Assembly: GCA_002702655.1 (NCBI GenBank)
Contig: PABB01000076.1
Location: forward strand, 1 to 64,000
DNA: 64,000 bases
From: Planctomycetaceae bacterium
GTDB lineage: Bacteria > Planctomycetota > Planctomycetia > Pirellulales > Lacipirellulaceae
Direction of reading: 5' to 3'
Made by a program: the position numbers and the translations under genes. Shown here piece by piece: positions 8,720-18,083 of this stretch; the first letter of the stretch is position 1; each line of letters begins with the position of its first letter. The notes under the pieces are model-generated. The model searched no databases and was not told the DNA's origin. It was given only the letters and a program-made list of their open reading frames with translations.

Positions 8720-10132
8720 TTACTGAGGTGCGTTGGCAAGGCTTTCGTCCAGCAGTAGACCGTCAATTAATACGTAACTCCGCCAAAGCTCCGCCAACGC
8801 ATCAAGGTAGGCTAGGTTCGTTTGCGAATACGTTTGCTGGGCGGCGAGTAAATCGAGGTATCCGACTTCTCCCTGCTCATAGCCCTTACGTACCAAAGCC
8901 AGCGTCCGTTCGGATCGGGGCAGGATGTCCGCGGCATAATTCTTGGCAGTGACCTGAGAATCCGAATAGGTGCGAAATGCGTCGGCTAGCCGTTGATTCA
9001 GGTTTTGCTCGATACGCTGGATGTTCCGTTCCGCTTCCGTTATCTCAGCCTGGGCTTGTCGTATACCGCCCTGATTCCGGTTCCACAGCGGAATTGGCAT
9101 GCCGACTTGCACGCCAGCAATTGTATAGTCCGACGCCGCATCATACTGCACACTCACCTGCGTACTGATGTCGGGCACGGCTTCGACGCTGGCCCGGTTC
9201 AGTGCGCGACGCGCGCGCTCCATGTCGGCTACTGCAGCGGCTATCTCGGGGCTTTCTGACTGGAGCCTGACCAGTTGATCTTGCCAATCGAGTTGCTCGG
9301 GCAGCTTCGTTACGTCGCCTTCCAATGCTTGCTGCGGCAGCACTGGCCCGCTTACCACCGCGGAGAGGCGGCGCCACGCTTGTTCTTGAGCGTTCTTCGC
9401 CGTCCGTAAGAACACACGGGAGTTCTCTTGACGGATTTCGGTCTGCAACAGACCCGCGACTGGGATCTCTTCAGCCTCGACAAGCGACTTGGACGCTTCG
9501 GCGGCGTCCGATGTCACCTGGAGCAACTCTTCGGCAAGCTCCACGCGACGCTGCGCCAGCAGCGCCTGGTAGTAGGATTTGCGAACGTCCGTCAGCACGC
9601 GTCGCTGGGTTGCGGCAAGCTGTTGTTCGGCCCGCGCGATCTCCGCCGCGACGACCGCTCGGTCTCGTTGGAGTTTGCCTGCCGTGATAAATGTTTGCCC
9701 AACATATCCTCCTTGCTGGCCTGCGCGTCCATCGTTGCCGACTTCCCCGGCGGTGTAGCCGGCCGTCGGATTAGGTGGCAGCCCAACCTGCACCCACTTC
9801 CCCCTCAGCGCTTGCACGCGAGCCGAAGACTGAGAAACGGCCGGGTTGTTGGACAATGCCATCTGCTCCAGCGTCTGGAGCGTGAGCCCTTCCCGCCGAG
9901 GTAGCGGCGTAGGCGTCGCCAGTTCCTCCGCCGTTGGCAAAGGCCCTTCAATGTTCGACGGCATAGCTAGCTTGACTGAACCGCTCTCCTCCTGATAAGC
10001 CGTCTGCACGACTTGTGGCATATTGTCAGAGGTCACGGATGCGGGTGAGCGTGACGCTATCTCGCGCGACCCTGATGCACAACCCGTTACGACCAGTAGC
10101 GCGGTTGAGATTGAAATATGGCATGCGGTCAT
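8720..10132 (-). CDS. TolC-family outer membrane efflux lipoprotein
   Basis: 470 residues. ATG at 10130-10132 is fixed by AAGGAGG seven bases upstream; longer in-frame starts lack this. Signal ends in lipobox VVTGC near residue 19. The rest is the long helical pattern of outer membrane efflux proteins in two similar halves (LEQMALSNNPAVSQ in the first; WNRNQGGIRQAQAEI and GYEQGEVGYLDLLAAQ in the second). It forms the outer membrane channel for the RND pump, and may also serve the ABC exporter encoded just before it in the operon. Confidence 0.9.
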   Translation of the reverse strand: MTACHISISTALLVVTGCASGSREIASRSPASVTSDNMPQVVQTAYQEESGSVKLAMPSNIEGPLPTAEELATPTPLPRREGLTLQTLEQMALSNNPAVSQSSARVQALRGKWVQVGLPPNPTAGYTAGEVGNDGRAGQQGGYVGQTFITAGKLQRDRAVVAAEIARAEQQLAATQRRVLTDVRKSYYQALLAQRRVELAEELLQVTSDAAEASKSLVEAEEIPVAGLLQTEIRQENSRVFLRTAKNAQEQAWRRLSAVVSGPVLPQQALEGDVTKLPEQLDWQDQLVRLQSESPEIAAAVADMERARRALNRASVEAVPDISTQVSVQYDAASDYTIAGVQVGMPIPLWNRNQGGIRQAQAEITEAERNIQRIEQNLNQRLADAFRTYSDSQVTAKNYAADILPRSERTLALVRKGYEQGEVGYLDLLAAQQTYSQTNLAYLDALAELWRSYVLIDGLLLDESLANAPQ

Positions 10133-10191
10133 CGTCGACCTCCTTACCTTACATATCGGTAATACCAGCATTCTTCGGCCACCGTGTCTTG

Positions 10192-11334
10192 TTATGCGTG
10201 CCGGAGGGCGGGAACGATGTCCGTTCTCGACGCATGCCAGCCAGGCGCCAGCCCCGCGAGAATCCCGACAGCCAGGGAAACAAGCAATCCCTGGATTGCT
10301 AGCACAGTCGACGGTTCAAACGCGATCGTGACGCCCTCGGCGGCGACTGACATCCCTGTGGACGAGAGAATTAGGATGCTGCCGACAACTCCCAGAATTC
10401 CGCCGAGCGTACTCAGGACCACACTCTCGATGAGCACCAGACGAAACACTCGCAGGGGACGCAGCCCCAATGTCTGCAGCACTGCGTGCTCCTTAATGCG
10501 GTCTTGGACCGACATGACGGTCGTCGTCGCTACCAGCGACAGTACCAAGCCGACGCAAGCGTAGCCGAGCCAATGAACAAAGCCGATCAACTCCGCCAAG
10601 TCGCCGAGCGTGTCTGCTTGGAACATCCCTTTGGTCCGGGTGGTCGTCGCCACCGGTCCGGAGCGAAACTCTTGGTCGATTTGCTTTGCGACATGGTCAG
10701 GATCGACCCCATCCGCCAAGTGGACTTCAAGCTGGGTAACGGTACCCACGTCGTTCGCGCCGCGGGCTCTTTGCAGGAACTCCAAGTGCGTGTAAATCAG
10801 ATTGTTCTCGGCCGCCACGCTGGACTGAAAGACACCTCGCACGACGACCGACGTGTCGCCAATGGTAAACTTGTCTCCCTCGGCTAACCCACGGCGTGTC
10901 GCAACGTCCGCTCCGACGAGCGCCGCATCATCCTGCTGAGCGAAGGCCCCCATGCTCCCTGAGGTGAGTGACAAGTCTCGTGCCGTTGTAAGTTTTTCGG
11001 GCGGCATCCCTTGAAACACGATCGCGTCCAGGCTCGCCCGGCAGTTGTTCGTGAACACTTTGATCGGCACCACGTCACGAACCCCCGACATCTTGGCGAT
11101 CGTGCTGCCGTAGTCTTGCGGCAAGCGACTGCTTTGCGGGCAGAAGCGGTTTTCCTGAAAGACAATCAACGTTCGATCGGCACCAGCGTCGGACGTGAGC
11201 GCCAGCAGACCTTGTTGGACCGAGCCGATGAAGCAAAACACCAACAGAGCGACCGCCGTGCCGCTTACAGTCAGCAGCGTTCGCGCGCGATGCCGCCAGA
11301 GGCTCTTGAGCACGTAGGGAACAAATTTAAACAT
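10192..11334 (-). CDS. ABC transporter permease, FtsX/MacB type (second permease)
   Basis: 380 residues. ATG directly follows the TAG of the ATPase gene, with GAGG upstream, so translation is coupled. One membrane helix at the N-terminus (about 17-40), a large extracytoplasmic domain (about 45-240), then three helices near the C-terminus (about 250-370), the classic FtsX-fold layout. The periplasmic part holds NRFCPQSSR and TNNCRAS. Partner of the ATPase at 11335 and of the other permease at 13720. Exports an unknown substrate from the periplasm or inner membrane; metal context suggests detoxification. Confidence 0.88.
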   Translation of the reverse strand: MFKFVPYVLKSLWRHRARTLLTVSGTAVALLVFCFIGSVQQGLLALTSDAGADRTLIVFQENRFCPQSSRLPQDYGSTIAKMSGVRDVVPIKVFTNNCRASLDAIVFQGMPPEKLTTARDLSLTSGSMGAFAQQDDAALVGADVATRRGLAEGDKFTIGDTSVVVRGVFQSSVAAENNLIYTHLEFLQRARGANDVGTVTQLEVHLADGVDPDHVAKQIDQEFRSGPVATTTRTKGMFQADTLGDLAELIGFVHWLGYACVGLVLSLVATTTVMSVQDRIKEHAVLQTLGLRPLRVFRLVLIESVVLSTLGGILGVVGSILILSSTGMSVAAEGVTIAFEPSTVLAIQGLLVSLAVGILAGLAPGWHASRTDIVPALRHA

Positions 11335-12045
11335 CTAGGCCGTCCTCAAGTGAGTGGAGGTCGTCTCATTACCGTTCTCCATGAGCCGACCACGCTCCAA
11401 GCGGATCTGCCGCTTCGCCCGCTTTCCGGCGTCAGCGTCGTGGGTCACCATCAGGAGCGTCATACCCAGTTCGTCGTTGACGCGACTAAGAAGCTGTAGA
11501 ATCTGCTCGGTCGTTTCATCGTCCAGGCTTCCTGTCGGTTCATCGGCGACGACAACGGTCGGATTCGCTACGATGGCCCTGGCGATGCCGACCCGCTGTT
11601 CCTGTCCGCCGGACATCTGACGTGGGTAGTGAGAAGCCCGGGACGTCAGGTCGACGGCTTCCATGGCGATCTCAACCCGCTTCCGGCGTTCCGCCGCAGA
11701 CATCGGCAACAGCAGCAGCGGCAGTTCTACGTTCTCGTAGGCCGTGAGAACTGGAATGAGATTGTGTGTCTGGAATACGTAGCCGATGTGCGCCGCTCGC
11801 CAATCCGCCAGCTTCCCCCGTGAGAGCTTCGTGATTTCAGTCCCGGCGACGTTAATCTCACCTGAGGTTGCCTGGTCGATGCCAGCAATGAGGTTCAACA
11901 GCGTGCTCTTGCCGGAGCCGCTTGCACCCATCAGCGACAGGTAGTCGCCTTCGTCAATCGACAGGCTGACTCCGTCGAGCGGACGAATCGTTTCTTCGCC
12001 GTTTGCATATTCTTTCGTAACGTTCAACACATCAACCAGGGACAT
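11335..12045 (-). CDS. ABC transporter ATP-binding protein (MacB/LolD type)
   Basis: 236 residues; ATG at 12043-12045 with AAGGAG upstream. Walker A GASGSGKS (about 40-47), signature MSGGQ (first residue Met in place of Leu), Walker B VVVADEP followed by TGSLDDE, and switch His in MVTHD are all present. Length and motifs match the LolD/MacB-type ATPases that pair with FtsX-fold permeases. Encoded between the adaptor and the 380-residue permease in one operon, which supports a mechanotransmission ABC exporter. Confidence 0.93.
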   Translation of the reverse strand: MSLVDVLNVTKEYANGEETIRPLDGVSLSIDEGDYLSLMGASGSGKSTLLNLIAGIDQATSGEINVAGTEITKLSRGKLADWRAAHIGYVFQTHNLIPVLTAYENVELPLLLLPMSAAERRKRVEIAMEAVDLTSRASHYPRQMSGGQEQRVGIARAIVANPTVVVADEPTGSLDDETTEQILQLLSRVNDELGMTLLMVTHDADAGKRAKRQIRLERGRLMENGNETTSTHLRTA

Positions 12046-12063
12046 AGAAGGCTCCTTCTTCGA

Positions 12064-13689
12064 CTAGCTGTTTTTTTCAGCGACCTGTGCGGTTCTCGCA
12101 GCGGCGCCCGTGGACGGCGACCAAGCGCCGGGGGAGGAACGATCTTCACCAGTCACGCGCACCCGCATGCCGTGGGACAGCAATTCTCGGCCGCCAACGA
12201 TTATTTTGTCCGTCGGGACGAGTCCGTTAACGACTTCCACCAACCCATCCTCGGTGGCGCCACGTCCGACCTCGACCGACTTCCGCTCAGCGAGGCCCGT
12301 GGTCAAGTTGACTACCCAGACAGTGGCGCCGCCTTCCGCGGCACTCACGAGACTTTGCGGAACGAACATCCTTAACGGCGACTCGCCCGAATCCTCCTCG
12401 GCGACCGGCGAAGGAGGAGCCAGGAACGTGACTTTGGCGAGCATTTCCGGCTTGATGACGGCAGGCGGATTCTGCACCGCGACTTTCACTTGCAGCGTGT
12501 TCTTCTGAATGTCTGCTTGGGTGGTGACTGAGATGACTTCTCCAGCGATGGCTTCGCGGAGCGCCGCGGTTTCGATCTGGGCCGGCTGGCCGATTTGAAC
12601 TTGGGGCACGTCCTCCAACCGCACGTCAACCCGCACTTGCAGTCTCTGCGGATCATAGAGCCCGACGACTGCGTTCGAACCTTGCTGCGAGGATGCGCCC
12701 ATTCCAGAGAGCCACTGACCAGGGCGTGCCTCCAGGCTCAAGACGCAGCCGTCAATCGGCGAGCGGACCGTCATTCGTTCAAGCTGTAGCTGCGCTGTCT
12801 CGACCGCGAGGCGACTTTGCTCGATGCGAGAACGGATGATCGTGAGCATCGCTTTCGCTTCGGCAACCGCACGTTTCTCTTCGGTGAGAAGCGAGAGTTG
12901 ATCGGCGAGCGCCGTTCTTTTGCGCTGGAGAGATTCTAACTGAGTTTCCAGCGTTGGACGCCGTGCAACGAGCGTTTCAACAGCATTGTTGGCAGCCGCC
13001 AGTTCGCCTCGCGCCTCGCGTAAGACGCGGCCGGTAATGGCGTCGCCCGCTAGGTCTTTGCGACGGACGTTCTCGGCGGCCAAAGTCTGACGGGTCTTCG
13101 CGGCCTCAATTGCATACGGGAGGTTGTCGAGTTCTCTTCGCGTCTTGGCCAATAGCGCGTCGGCGTCCGCCAGCGCCGCCTGCAAGACAACTGGCCTCTC
13201 CAAATTCGTCTGAGTTGCCACCAAAGCGGCCTCGGCGCGCTCGAGTTCTCCTTTCTGCATTTCGAGGCGCGCCTGGGCATCCGCTAAAGCGATCTTTGCA
13301 TCGGTATCGATAAGCGTCGCCACCGGTTCACCTTGTCTGACGTGCTGGCCTTCGATGACAAGCAGGTCACAGATCACACCTGGAGCAAGCGACGAGGCGA
13401 GCACTGGCGTGGGACGCGGTTCGACCCATCCTGCTGCCTGGAACAGCGGCGTGCCCTCCTGCTTGATCTCCGCCCGGCTGACCACGACGGGCGTGATCGA
13501 AATTGGGTGCGCTGGCAAAAAGGTCTCCCGCGTTGCCCATCCGAACAGCCCGACAAACCCTGCCAGGATCGCCAGCGGCAATACGTACCGCGAGAGCCAG
13601 GACCGGTTCTTCTTCAGTCGCGTCGCCATTGGGGCGGCGCGATCGACAGCCAATTGGCTGAGGTCGAGTTGTGAAGCTTGTTGTGACAT
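12064..13689 (-). CDS. HlyD/MacA-like adaptor of ABC exporter
   Basis: 541 residues. ATG at 13687-13689 has GGGAG upstream; a GTG at 13704 is less likely. A single membrane anchor at about 33-50 (VLPLAILAGFVGLFGWA) is followed by lipoyl halves (VICDLLVIEGQHVRQGEPV and TVRSPIDGCVLSL). Between them is a long coiled coil (about 130-285), longer than in RND adaptors, as is typical of DevB/HlyD-type adaptors. It connects the ABC permeases to an outer membrane TolC protein. Located between the two permease genes' coding regions, next to the ATPase. Confidence 0.88.
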   Translation of the reverse strand: MSQQASQLDLSQLAVDRAAPMATRLKKNRSWLSRYVLPLAILAGFVGLFGWATRETFLPAHPISITPVVVSRAEIKQEGTPLFQAAGWVEPRPTPVLASSLAPGVICDLLVIEGQHVRQGEPVATLIDTDAKIALADAQARLEMQKGELERAEAALVATQTNLERPVVLQAALADADALLAKTRRELDNLPYAIEAAKTRQTLAAENVRRKDLAGDAITGRVLREARGELAAANNAVETLVARRPTLETQLESLQRKRTALADQLSLLTEEKRAVAEAKAMLTIIRSRIEQSRLAVETAQLQLERMTVRSPIDGCVLSLEARPGQWLSGMGASSQQGSNAVVGLYDPQRLQVRVDVRLEDVPQVQIGQPAQIETAALREAIAGEVISVTTQADIQKNTLQVKVAVQNPPAVIKPEMLAKVTFLAPPSPVAEEDSGESPLRMFVPQSLVSAAEGGATVWVVNLTTGLAERKSVEVGRGATEDGLVEVVNGLVPTDKIIVGGRELLSHGMRVRVTGEDRSSPGAWSPSTGAAARTAQVAEKNS

Positions 13690-13719
13690 AGGTTTTGCTC
13701 CCACCAGGTTTCCGCGCCG

Positions 13720-14889
13720 CTAGATTGCCTTGATTGCTTCCACTACCGGCAGCCGCATCGCCTTCGCAGCCGGAGGGATCGCCCCCACGACGCCCAGCAG
13801 CGCCGCGACCGTACAGGCTACTGAAATGCCGACGCTATCGACCCGCAGCATGAAGGCACCCATCGTGAACCGCACCGCGGCGCCATCAACCAGCAGCAGC
13901 CCCAGCACGCAGGCTATGAGGGCGGCTGCGCACGCTAGAAGCGTCGCTTCCTGGACGAGTGTGAGCAGGATCGCGCGGCGCCGGTATCCCATTGCCTGCA
14001 GCGTCGCCAGTTCACGCACGCGGCCAACTACAGCGCCATACATCGTATTCAGACCAGCAAAAATCCCCGAACCTGCCACCAGAGCAACAACAACCCAGCC
14101 CAGCATACGAACCGGCTTGTAGTGTTTTTGCAGAGCGGCGTAATACGCACTCTCGGCCACCGCTTTGAGTTCCAGGTCGACCCGCTCTCGGCAAAACATG
14201 TCGACATCGGCGACTTGTTGAGGCGACTCCATGCCGACAGCGACGAGGCTCAGGTCTTGACGCTTGAGCGTTGTTTGCAGGTCCGCGAGCGGCGCCCATA
14301 CCTCCGACTCGAACGCCGAGCCCGCGGCCGTGAACCTCCCGCTGACCTTCCACGTCTTGCCGTCGAACGAGATCTCACTTCCAACCGCCAGATCATCGCT
14401 TTGTACTCCCAATTTGGAATGTGCGAGGCGACCAACGAGGACTTCGCCAGCCTGCGGCCAGAAGCCCTCCACGATTTGAACGCGGTCCCGCACTAGCGGG
14501 GCGTTTGTTGTGACCCCTCTCACTAAACCCATGCCGGGTTCGTCAACGGTCGCTGTCGTAATCCTCGTGCCGAGGTACAACTCCGGCGAGATGTACTCGA
14601 CGCCGTGACCTCGACGAACGCCATCGACACTCGCTGAAAGCAGCGAGGCAGTGCTGCCTGGGATCGAGGAGTTCTCGATGTCCGCCGCGGACGACAGCGA
14701 ATACACGAGCACCACGTTGGGATTTCCGGTCGCGGCGAGAGACTTCTCCAGACCACGAATGAAACCAACGACCACCAGCACCAACAGCACGACGATCGTC
14801 AGCCCCCCAAACGTCAATGCGCTGCGAGACGGCCGGCGGAAGAGGTTCCGCACACCGTAGTCCCAGGGCAATAGTTTTGATCCGAGCAT
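13720..14889 (-). CDS. ABC transporter permease, FtsX/MacB type (first permease)
   Basis: 389 residues. ATG at 14887-14889 with GGAGG eight bases upstream fixes the start; the longer frame upstream reads through the gap and is not needed. N-terminal helix (LTIVVLLVLVVVGFIRGL), an extracytoplasmic domain, then three C-terminal helices: FtsX fold. Sequence differs clearly from the 380-residue permease, so the exporter is probably heterodimeric. Heads the ABC part of the operon. Confidence 0.88.
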   Translation of the reverse strand: MLGSKLLPWDYGVRNLFRRPSRSALTFGGLTIVVLLVLVVVGFIRGLEKSLAATGNPNVVLVYSLSSAADIENSSIPGSTASLLSASVDGVRRGHGVEYISPELYLGTRITTATVDEPGMGLVRGVTTNAPLVRDRVQIVEGFWPQAGEVLVGRLAHSKLGVQSDDLAVGSEISFDGKTWKVSGRFTAAGSAFESEVWAPLADLQTTLKRQDLSLVAVGMESPQQVADVDMFCRERVDLELKAVAESAYYAALQKHYKPVRMLGWVVVALVAGSGIFAGLNTMYGAVVGRVRELATLQAMGYRRRAILLTLVQEATLLACAAALIACVLGLLLVDGAAVRFTMGAFMLRVDSVGISVACTVAALLGVVGAIPPAAKAMRLPVVEAIKAI

Positions 14890-14926
14890 GGTAAAAGCCT
14901 CCATCGGCGGGCCGCCACGGCCGCCG

Positions 14927-15451
14927 CTACTTGCGGATGAACACACGGCTGGCGAGCACTGAAAAATTGCCGCTCTTGTCCTTCTTGGCCGTGCCCTCCA
15001 CAACAACCATGTCGGATTGCTTCAGGCCGAGCAGCTTACGTGAATCGACGGAGACCAGTTGGCCACCGGCGTCTACGACCTTCACCAGAGTGGTGCAAGC
15101 CAAACGTTCAGTGGCGCAGCAATCGCCCGTGCAGATTTCACCTTCAGCGGAGTCTTCACCCTCTGCAACGACACTCATAGAGGCGTCCAGGAGCATGAAC
15201 GCTGCGCGGCCGTCGATCCAGGGGTTGTCCGAACCACCCACGCGCCCGACAAGCACCAGAGGCGCACCGTCCTGGGCCGACTCGCGAGCCGCAATGACGC
15301 CCATTGCGCCGTTAGGTTCTTCGGTCAGCAGGAACTGCGTGCCATCAACATCAGATTGTGCGATTGACTCCGTAGCCGGCGCGTTGTTGCAACCTGAGAA
15401 ACAAATCAACCCAGGAGCTAATACAAAGAGTGTCAGGTAAGTCCATCTCAT
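14927..15451 (-). CDS. Lipoprotein with Cys cluster, metal-island accessory
   Basis: 174 residues. ATG at 15449-15451 with GGAGG upstream; its first bases overlap the TGA of the preceding gene as ATGA, so the two are translationally coupled. Lipobox CFSGC near residue 17. The body is mostly beta and contains CTGDCCATERLACTT (about 98-112), then a stretch ending VEGTAKKDKSGNFSVLAS that resembles an OB-fold. No family recognised. Coupled to the double-HMA protein, so a periplasmic metal or redox role is inferred. Confidence 0.65.
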   Translation of the reverse strand: MRWTYLTLFVLAPGLICFSGCNNAPATESIAQSDVDGTQFLLTEEPNGAMGVIAARESAQDGAPLVLVGRVGGSDNPWIDGRAAFMLLDASMSVVAEGEDSAEGEICTGDCCATERLACTTLVKVVDAGGQLVSVDSRKLLGLKQSDMVVVEGTAKKDKSGNFSVLASRVFIRK

Positions 15452-16143
15452 CGTTGAATTCCTCCACGTGCAGTTTCTTGAGCTTGATGGTGTGACTGCG
15501 GCGCGGCTTCGGTGGCCCACGTAATCGCCAAAGTCCCGTAATTCCCGCGAACCGCGACCGGACGCTCCTTGGCTTGAGAGACCGCATCGATCACGACCCA
15601 TGGAGATACCGCTGTTTTCGGGTTCGTTTCGACGATCAAGGTCTCGCGCTCCATATCGACGCTCACTTTCGTAACCCCTTTGAGGGCGTAGAGCTGAGCC
15701 GCGATTTTCTGGGCGCATCCCTTGCAGTGCAGGTTTTCAATTGCCACATGCTGGGTGGCGCCCATCTGCTTAGCGGCAAGCCATTCTTGCTCATCCTGCG
15801 GACGAACTAACTGATAAGCAGCAGTTGACGTGCTCAATGATGTGGGACCTCCGTCACCTTGCTCCACCGCATGCCAGATTCTCCCTAGCGTCGTTGCGCT
15901 GGGGGGGGGCAGAGTGATATCCACCGAATGCGTCGAGAGGTCGACTTCTACCGATTTGACGCCCTTGAGCGCGTAGATCTGCCCAGAAACCTTTTGGGCG
16001 CAGCCCTTGCAACACATCTTTTCCGCGATGACTTGCACTTCGCCAACTCCCAAGTGGGGTGCGGGCGATTGGGCGAAACCGGTCGAAGATGCGGCGGCGA
16101 TCACTACCGCTGCGGCGATTAGGCTTTTTGTTTTTTCGCGCAT
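15448..16143 (-). CDS. Exported protein with two heavy-metal-associated (HMA) domains
   Basis: 231 residues; ATG at 16141-16143 with GGAGGAG upstream. Signal peptide (SLIAAAVVIAAASSTGFAQ) and then two HMA ferredoxin-like domains, at about 35-100 and 125-190. Both keep a metal-binding core CKGCAQK (MCCKGCAQKVSGQIYALKGV and LHCKGCAQKIAAQLYALKGV). HMA domains usually bind Cu(I) or Zn(II). Here they are secreted rather than part of an ATPase, so the likely job is periplasmic metal chaperone. A run of nine G on the plus strand near 15901 lies inside the gene. Confidence 0.85.
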   Translation of the reverse strand: MREKTKSLIAAAVVIAAASSTGFAQSPAPHLGVGEVQVIAEKMCCKGCAQKVSGQIYALKGVKSVEVDLSTHSVDITLPPPSATTLGRIWHAVEQGDGGPTSLSTSTAAYQLVRPQDEQEWLAAKQMGATQHVAIENLHCKGCAQKIAAQLYALKGVTKVSVDMERETLIVETNPKTAVSPWVVIDAVSQAKERPVAVRGNYGTLAITWATEAAPQSHHQAQETARGGIQR

Positions 16144-16314
16144 GACTCCTCCATGCAATTAACGTGGAAACCCCTGACGGCAGCACGCCTACGCAACCGA
16201 GCGCACGTGCAACCGAAGGTGGGAAGACGGCAGACGCCTGAGAACGATAGGTCAGCTAACAGCGACCGATCAGGCTTGGAACGCGCAGGCAGAGGGCCTT
16301 GCGCAGAAGAGAAC

Positions 16315-16797
16315 TCAAATCAGGAAGCGGCAGAGTTTTGCGCAGCGGTGAACAACCGATTCCTCATCCACGTCCGGCGGCACGGACCACGTTACCGATG
16401 CCCATTGATCCGAGAGGCCGCCGGGAACGAGGGCATTACAGATCGCAAAGACGTCGAGGAATGCCAATTCAAAGGGCTCATCGAACGATTTCGGTAACTC
16501 GAAGGGCTGCGGCGCCTGGTGGCACCAGCAGCTATCAGGACAAGGACACGGGCAGGAATCGTGACGGTGCTTGCTTTGGTCGCCCTGCGGAGCCGGCTGC
16601 TGCTTGTCTGACTGGCAGCCATGGTCGTGACAGCAAGCGCCTGATTCGGCTGCGATAGCAACCCGACCTGTTTCACAGGCCCCAAGGGCGCAATAGAGCC
16701 CGGAATTCTGAGCGAGAGTCGACAGCGACAGCAGGATCGCCGCAACGGCGATCTTTTGCTTCAAATTGTCGGCTCTGAAAAACATCGGAACGCCCAT
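16315..16797 (-). CDS. Cys/His-rich exported protein (copy 3)
   Basis: About 160 residues from ATG at 16795-16797 (ATG at 16785 is an alternative; neither has a strong ribosome site). Hydrophobic signal-like region KIAVAAILLSLSTLAQ, then ACCHDHGCQSD, a Lys/His/Gln-rich spacer, the core CPCPDSCWCHQAP and the tail CAKLCRFLI. Core and tail match the proteins at 1250 and 8130. First gene of the minus-strand metal island as seen here. Function unknown; soft-metal binding is likely from composition. Confidence 0.6.
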   Translation of the reverse strand: MGVPMFFRADNLKQKIAVAAILLSLSTLAQNSGLYCALGACETGRVAIAAESGACCHDHGCQSDKQQPAPQGDQSKHRHDSCPCPCPDSCWCHQAPQPFELPKSFDEPFELAFLDVFAICNALVPGGLSDQWASVTWSVPPDVDEESVVHRCAKLCRFLI

Positions 16798-17525
16798 GGG
16801 ATATCGACAGCGGTCTCTAACCGTCGTAATCGGAAAGATCGAGACGACGAGTTTATCCGAAACGGCTCCTGGCCGCAAAGTCAACGCGGAACGCCTACGT
16901 TGACGGTTCCATTATCTCCGGTTGAGCAAATCTAAGCGCATACTCTAGGAATTAGCTTCCGATTGGTCTGAAACGCGTACGCCCCAATGCTCCAGAACGC
17001 TGGCGGAAAAGAAATCAGCATGTGCTGTGAGGGTGGGGGAGTACGTGACCAGATTGAAACGAACCACCAGCAACAGCTTGACAATTGGGTACCTCGTAGC
17101 GAGAAAAAAGGAGGGCAAAAAGAGGGCAACATTGGCCACACATGCCCCCTTCATCACCAACGTAGTTCCAACGTCGAGGCGACCCTAACTGCAGTTAGTT
17201 GAACGATTTGCAGTGCAATTCCCACGCGACGCCAACGCATCCGAAGTGTCGAAAAGTTAGCTTCGAGTCCTACCGGGGGAGCTTTTTCGGTCCGCGGAAA
17301 TCCCGCCGACCGTCTGGTTAACGCATAACGCCGGGAGCGAGAGCTCGCGGCGTTTGTCGTTTTCTGCCGGATTTCAAGCACGTCTGCTCGCCGACAGCCA
17401 GGCTGGAGAGTTCTCTGCCGCCGCACCTCTCGGTTTTCCTCGTAGGAAATCTGCCGAGTACTGCCGTGGACTCTCAGGCTCTCGCGCGAAGGCCCTAATC
17501 CGGTTAACAGCCCGATTGGAGTCGC
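16798..17525. other. Intergenic, about 730 bases at island border
   Basis: Lies between the metal island and a truncated integrase. It must hold the promoter for the minus-strand island genes, but no clear -35/-10 or metal-regulator operator could be defended. Short ORFs here have no protein-like features. Confidence 0.45.
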
Positions 17526-18083
17526 TCATTCGATCGCAACCGAGGGCGTCACGACAAGCTTGCTGAAGAAGTCGACCTGCCAGGGCGTCTCGGCGTGCAT
17601 CTTGACGAACTCGCTCCACCAACCTTTGCCGCGGCGAAGCCCGGGAGCAAGGTCGTGTTCGACCAGAATGTTTTTCATCGATTGTCGCGAGCTCTTGCCC
17701 AAGTTGAGCTTCTTCAGTTCGCCGAGGATGCGGCTGTAGCCCCAGCCTGTTTCGTTGGCAATTTGGACGACCAACTCGCGGATCACCTGAGTAATCCTCG
17801 ACCTCCCCTTGCCTGGCGCCGGCGTTGATCCATCCGCGTTACGGACCCAGCAGCGGAAGGTTGAATAGTCGACGATCGTGATCAGGTGCCGGATCGCCGG
17901 TCCAAGGTCCTTACCCAGCTTCACCAGCTGATTCCGTTCGTCAAGTTTGAGGAAGATGCGCTGTCGCGGCACGCGCTTCCGCAGCCTCTCGTTCTCCGCC
18001 TTTAAGAACTCAACCTGCTTCTGGAGGTCGTCGGCGGTCGATCGGGCGATGAGGAACAGCAATGGCTGGAAAATCTGGCCCAC
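17526..18083 (-). pseudogene. Truncated integrase/transposase
   Basis: The frame encodes a leucine-zipper-like start (LQKQVEFLKAENERLRKRV), a helix-turn-helix region (ITQVIRELVVQIANETGWGY) and the motif QSMKNILVEHDLAPGLRRG, then TPWQVDFFSK, the first Asp of an rve-type DDE core. It stops ten residues later; the rest of the catalytic core (second Asp and Glu) is missing in all frames downstream. It matches the layout of planctomycete integrase-core transposases. GTG at 18081-18083 is a possible start; the open frame extends to 18260. Remnant of a mobile element flanking the metal island. Confidence 0.65.

Noticed and set aside
16945-17160. Minus-strand ORF of 71 codons with a hydrophobic start
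   Set aside because: No ribosome site or family; overlaps several other random frames in the island border.
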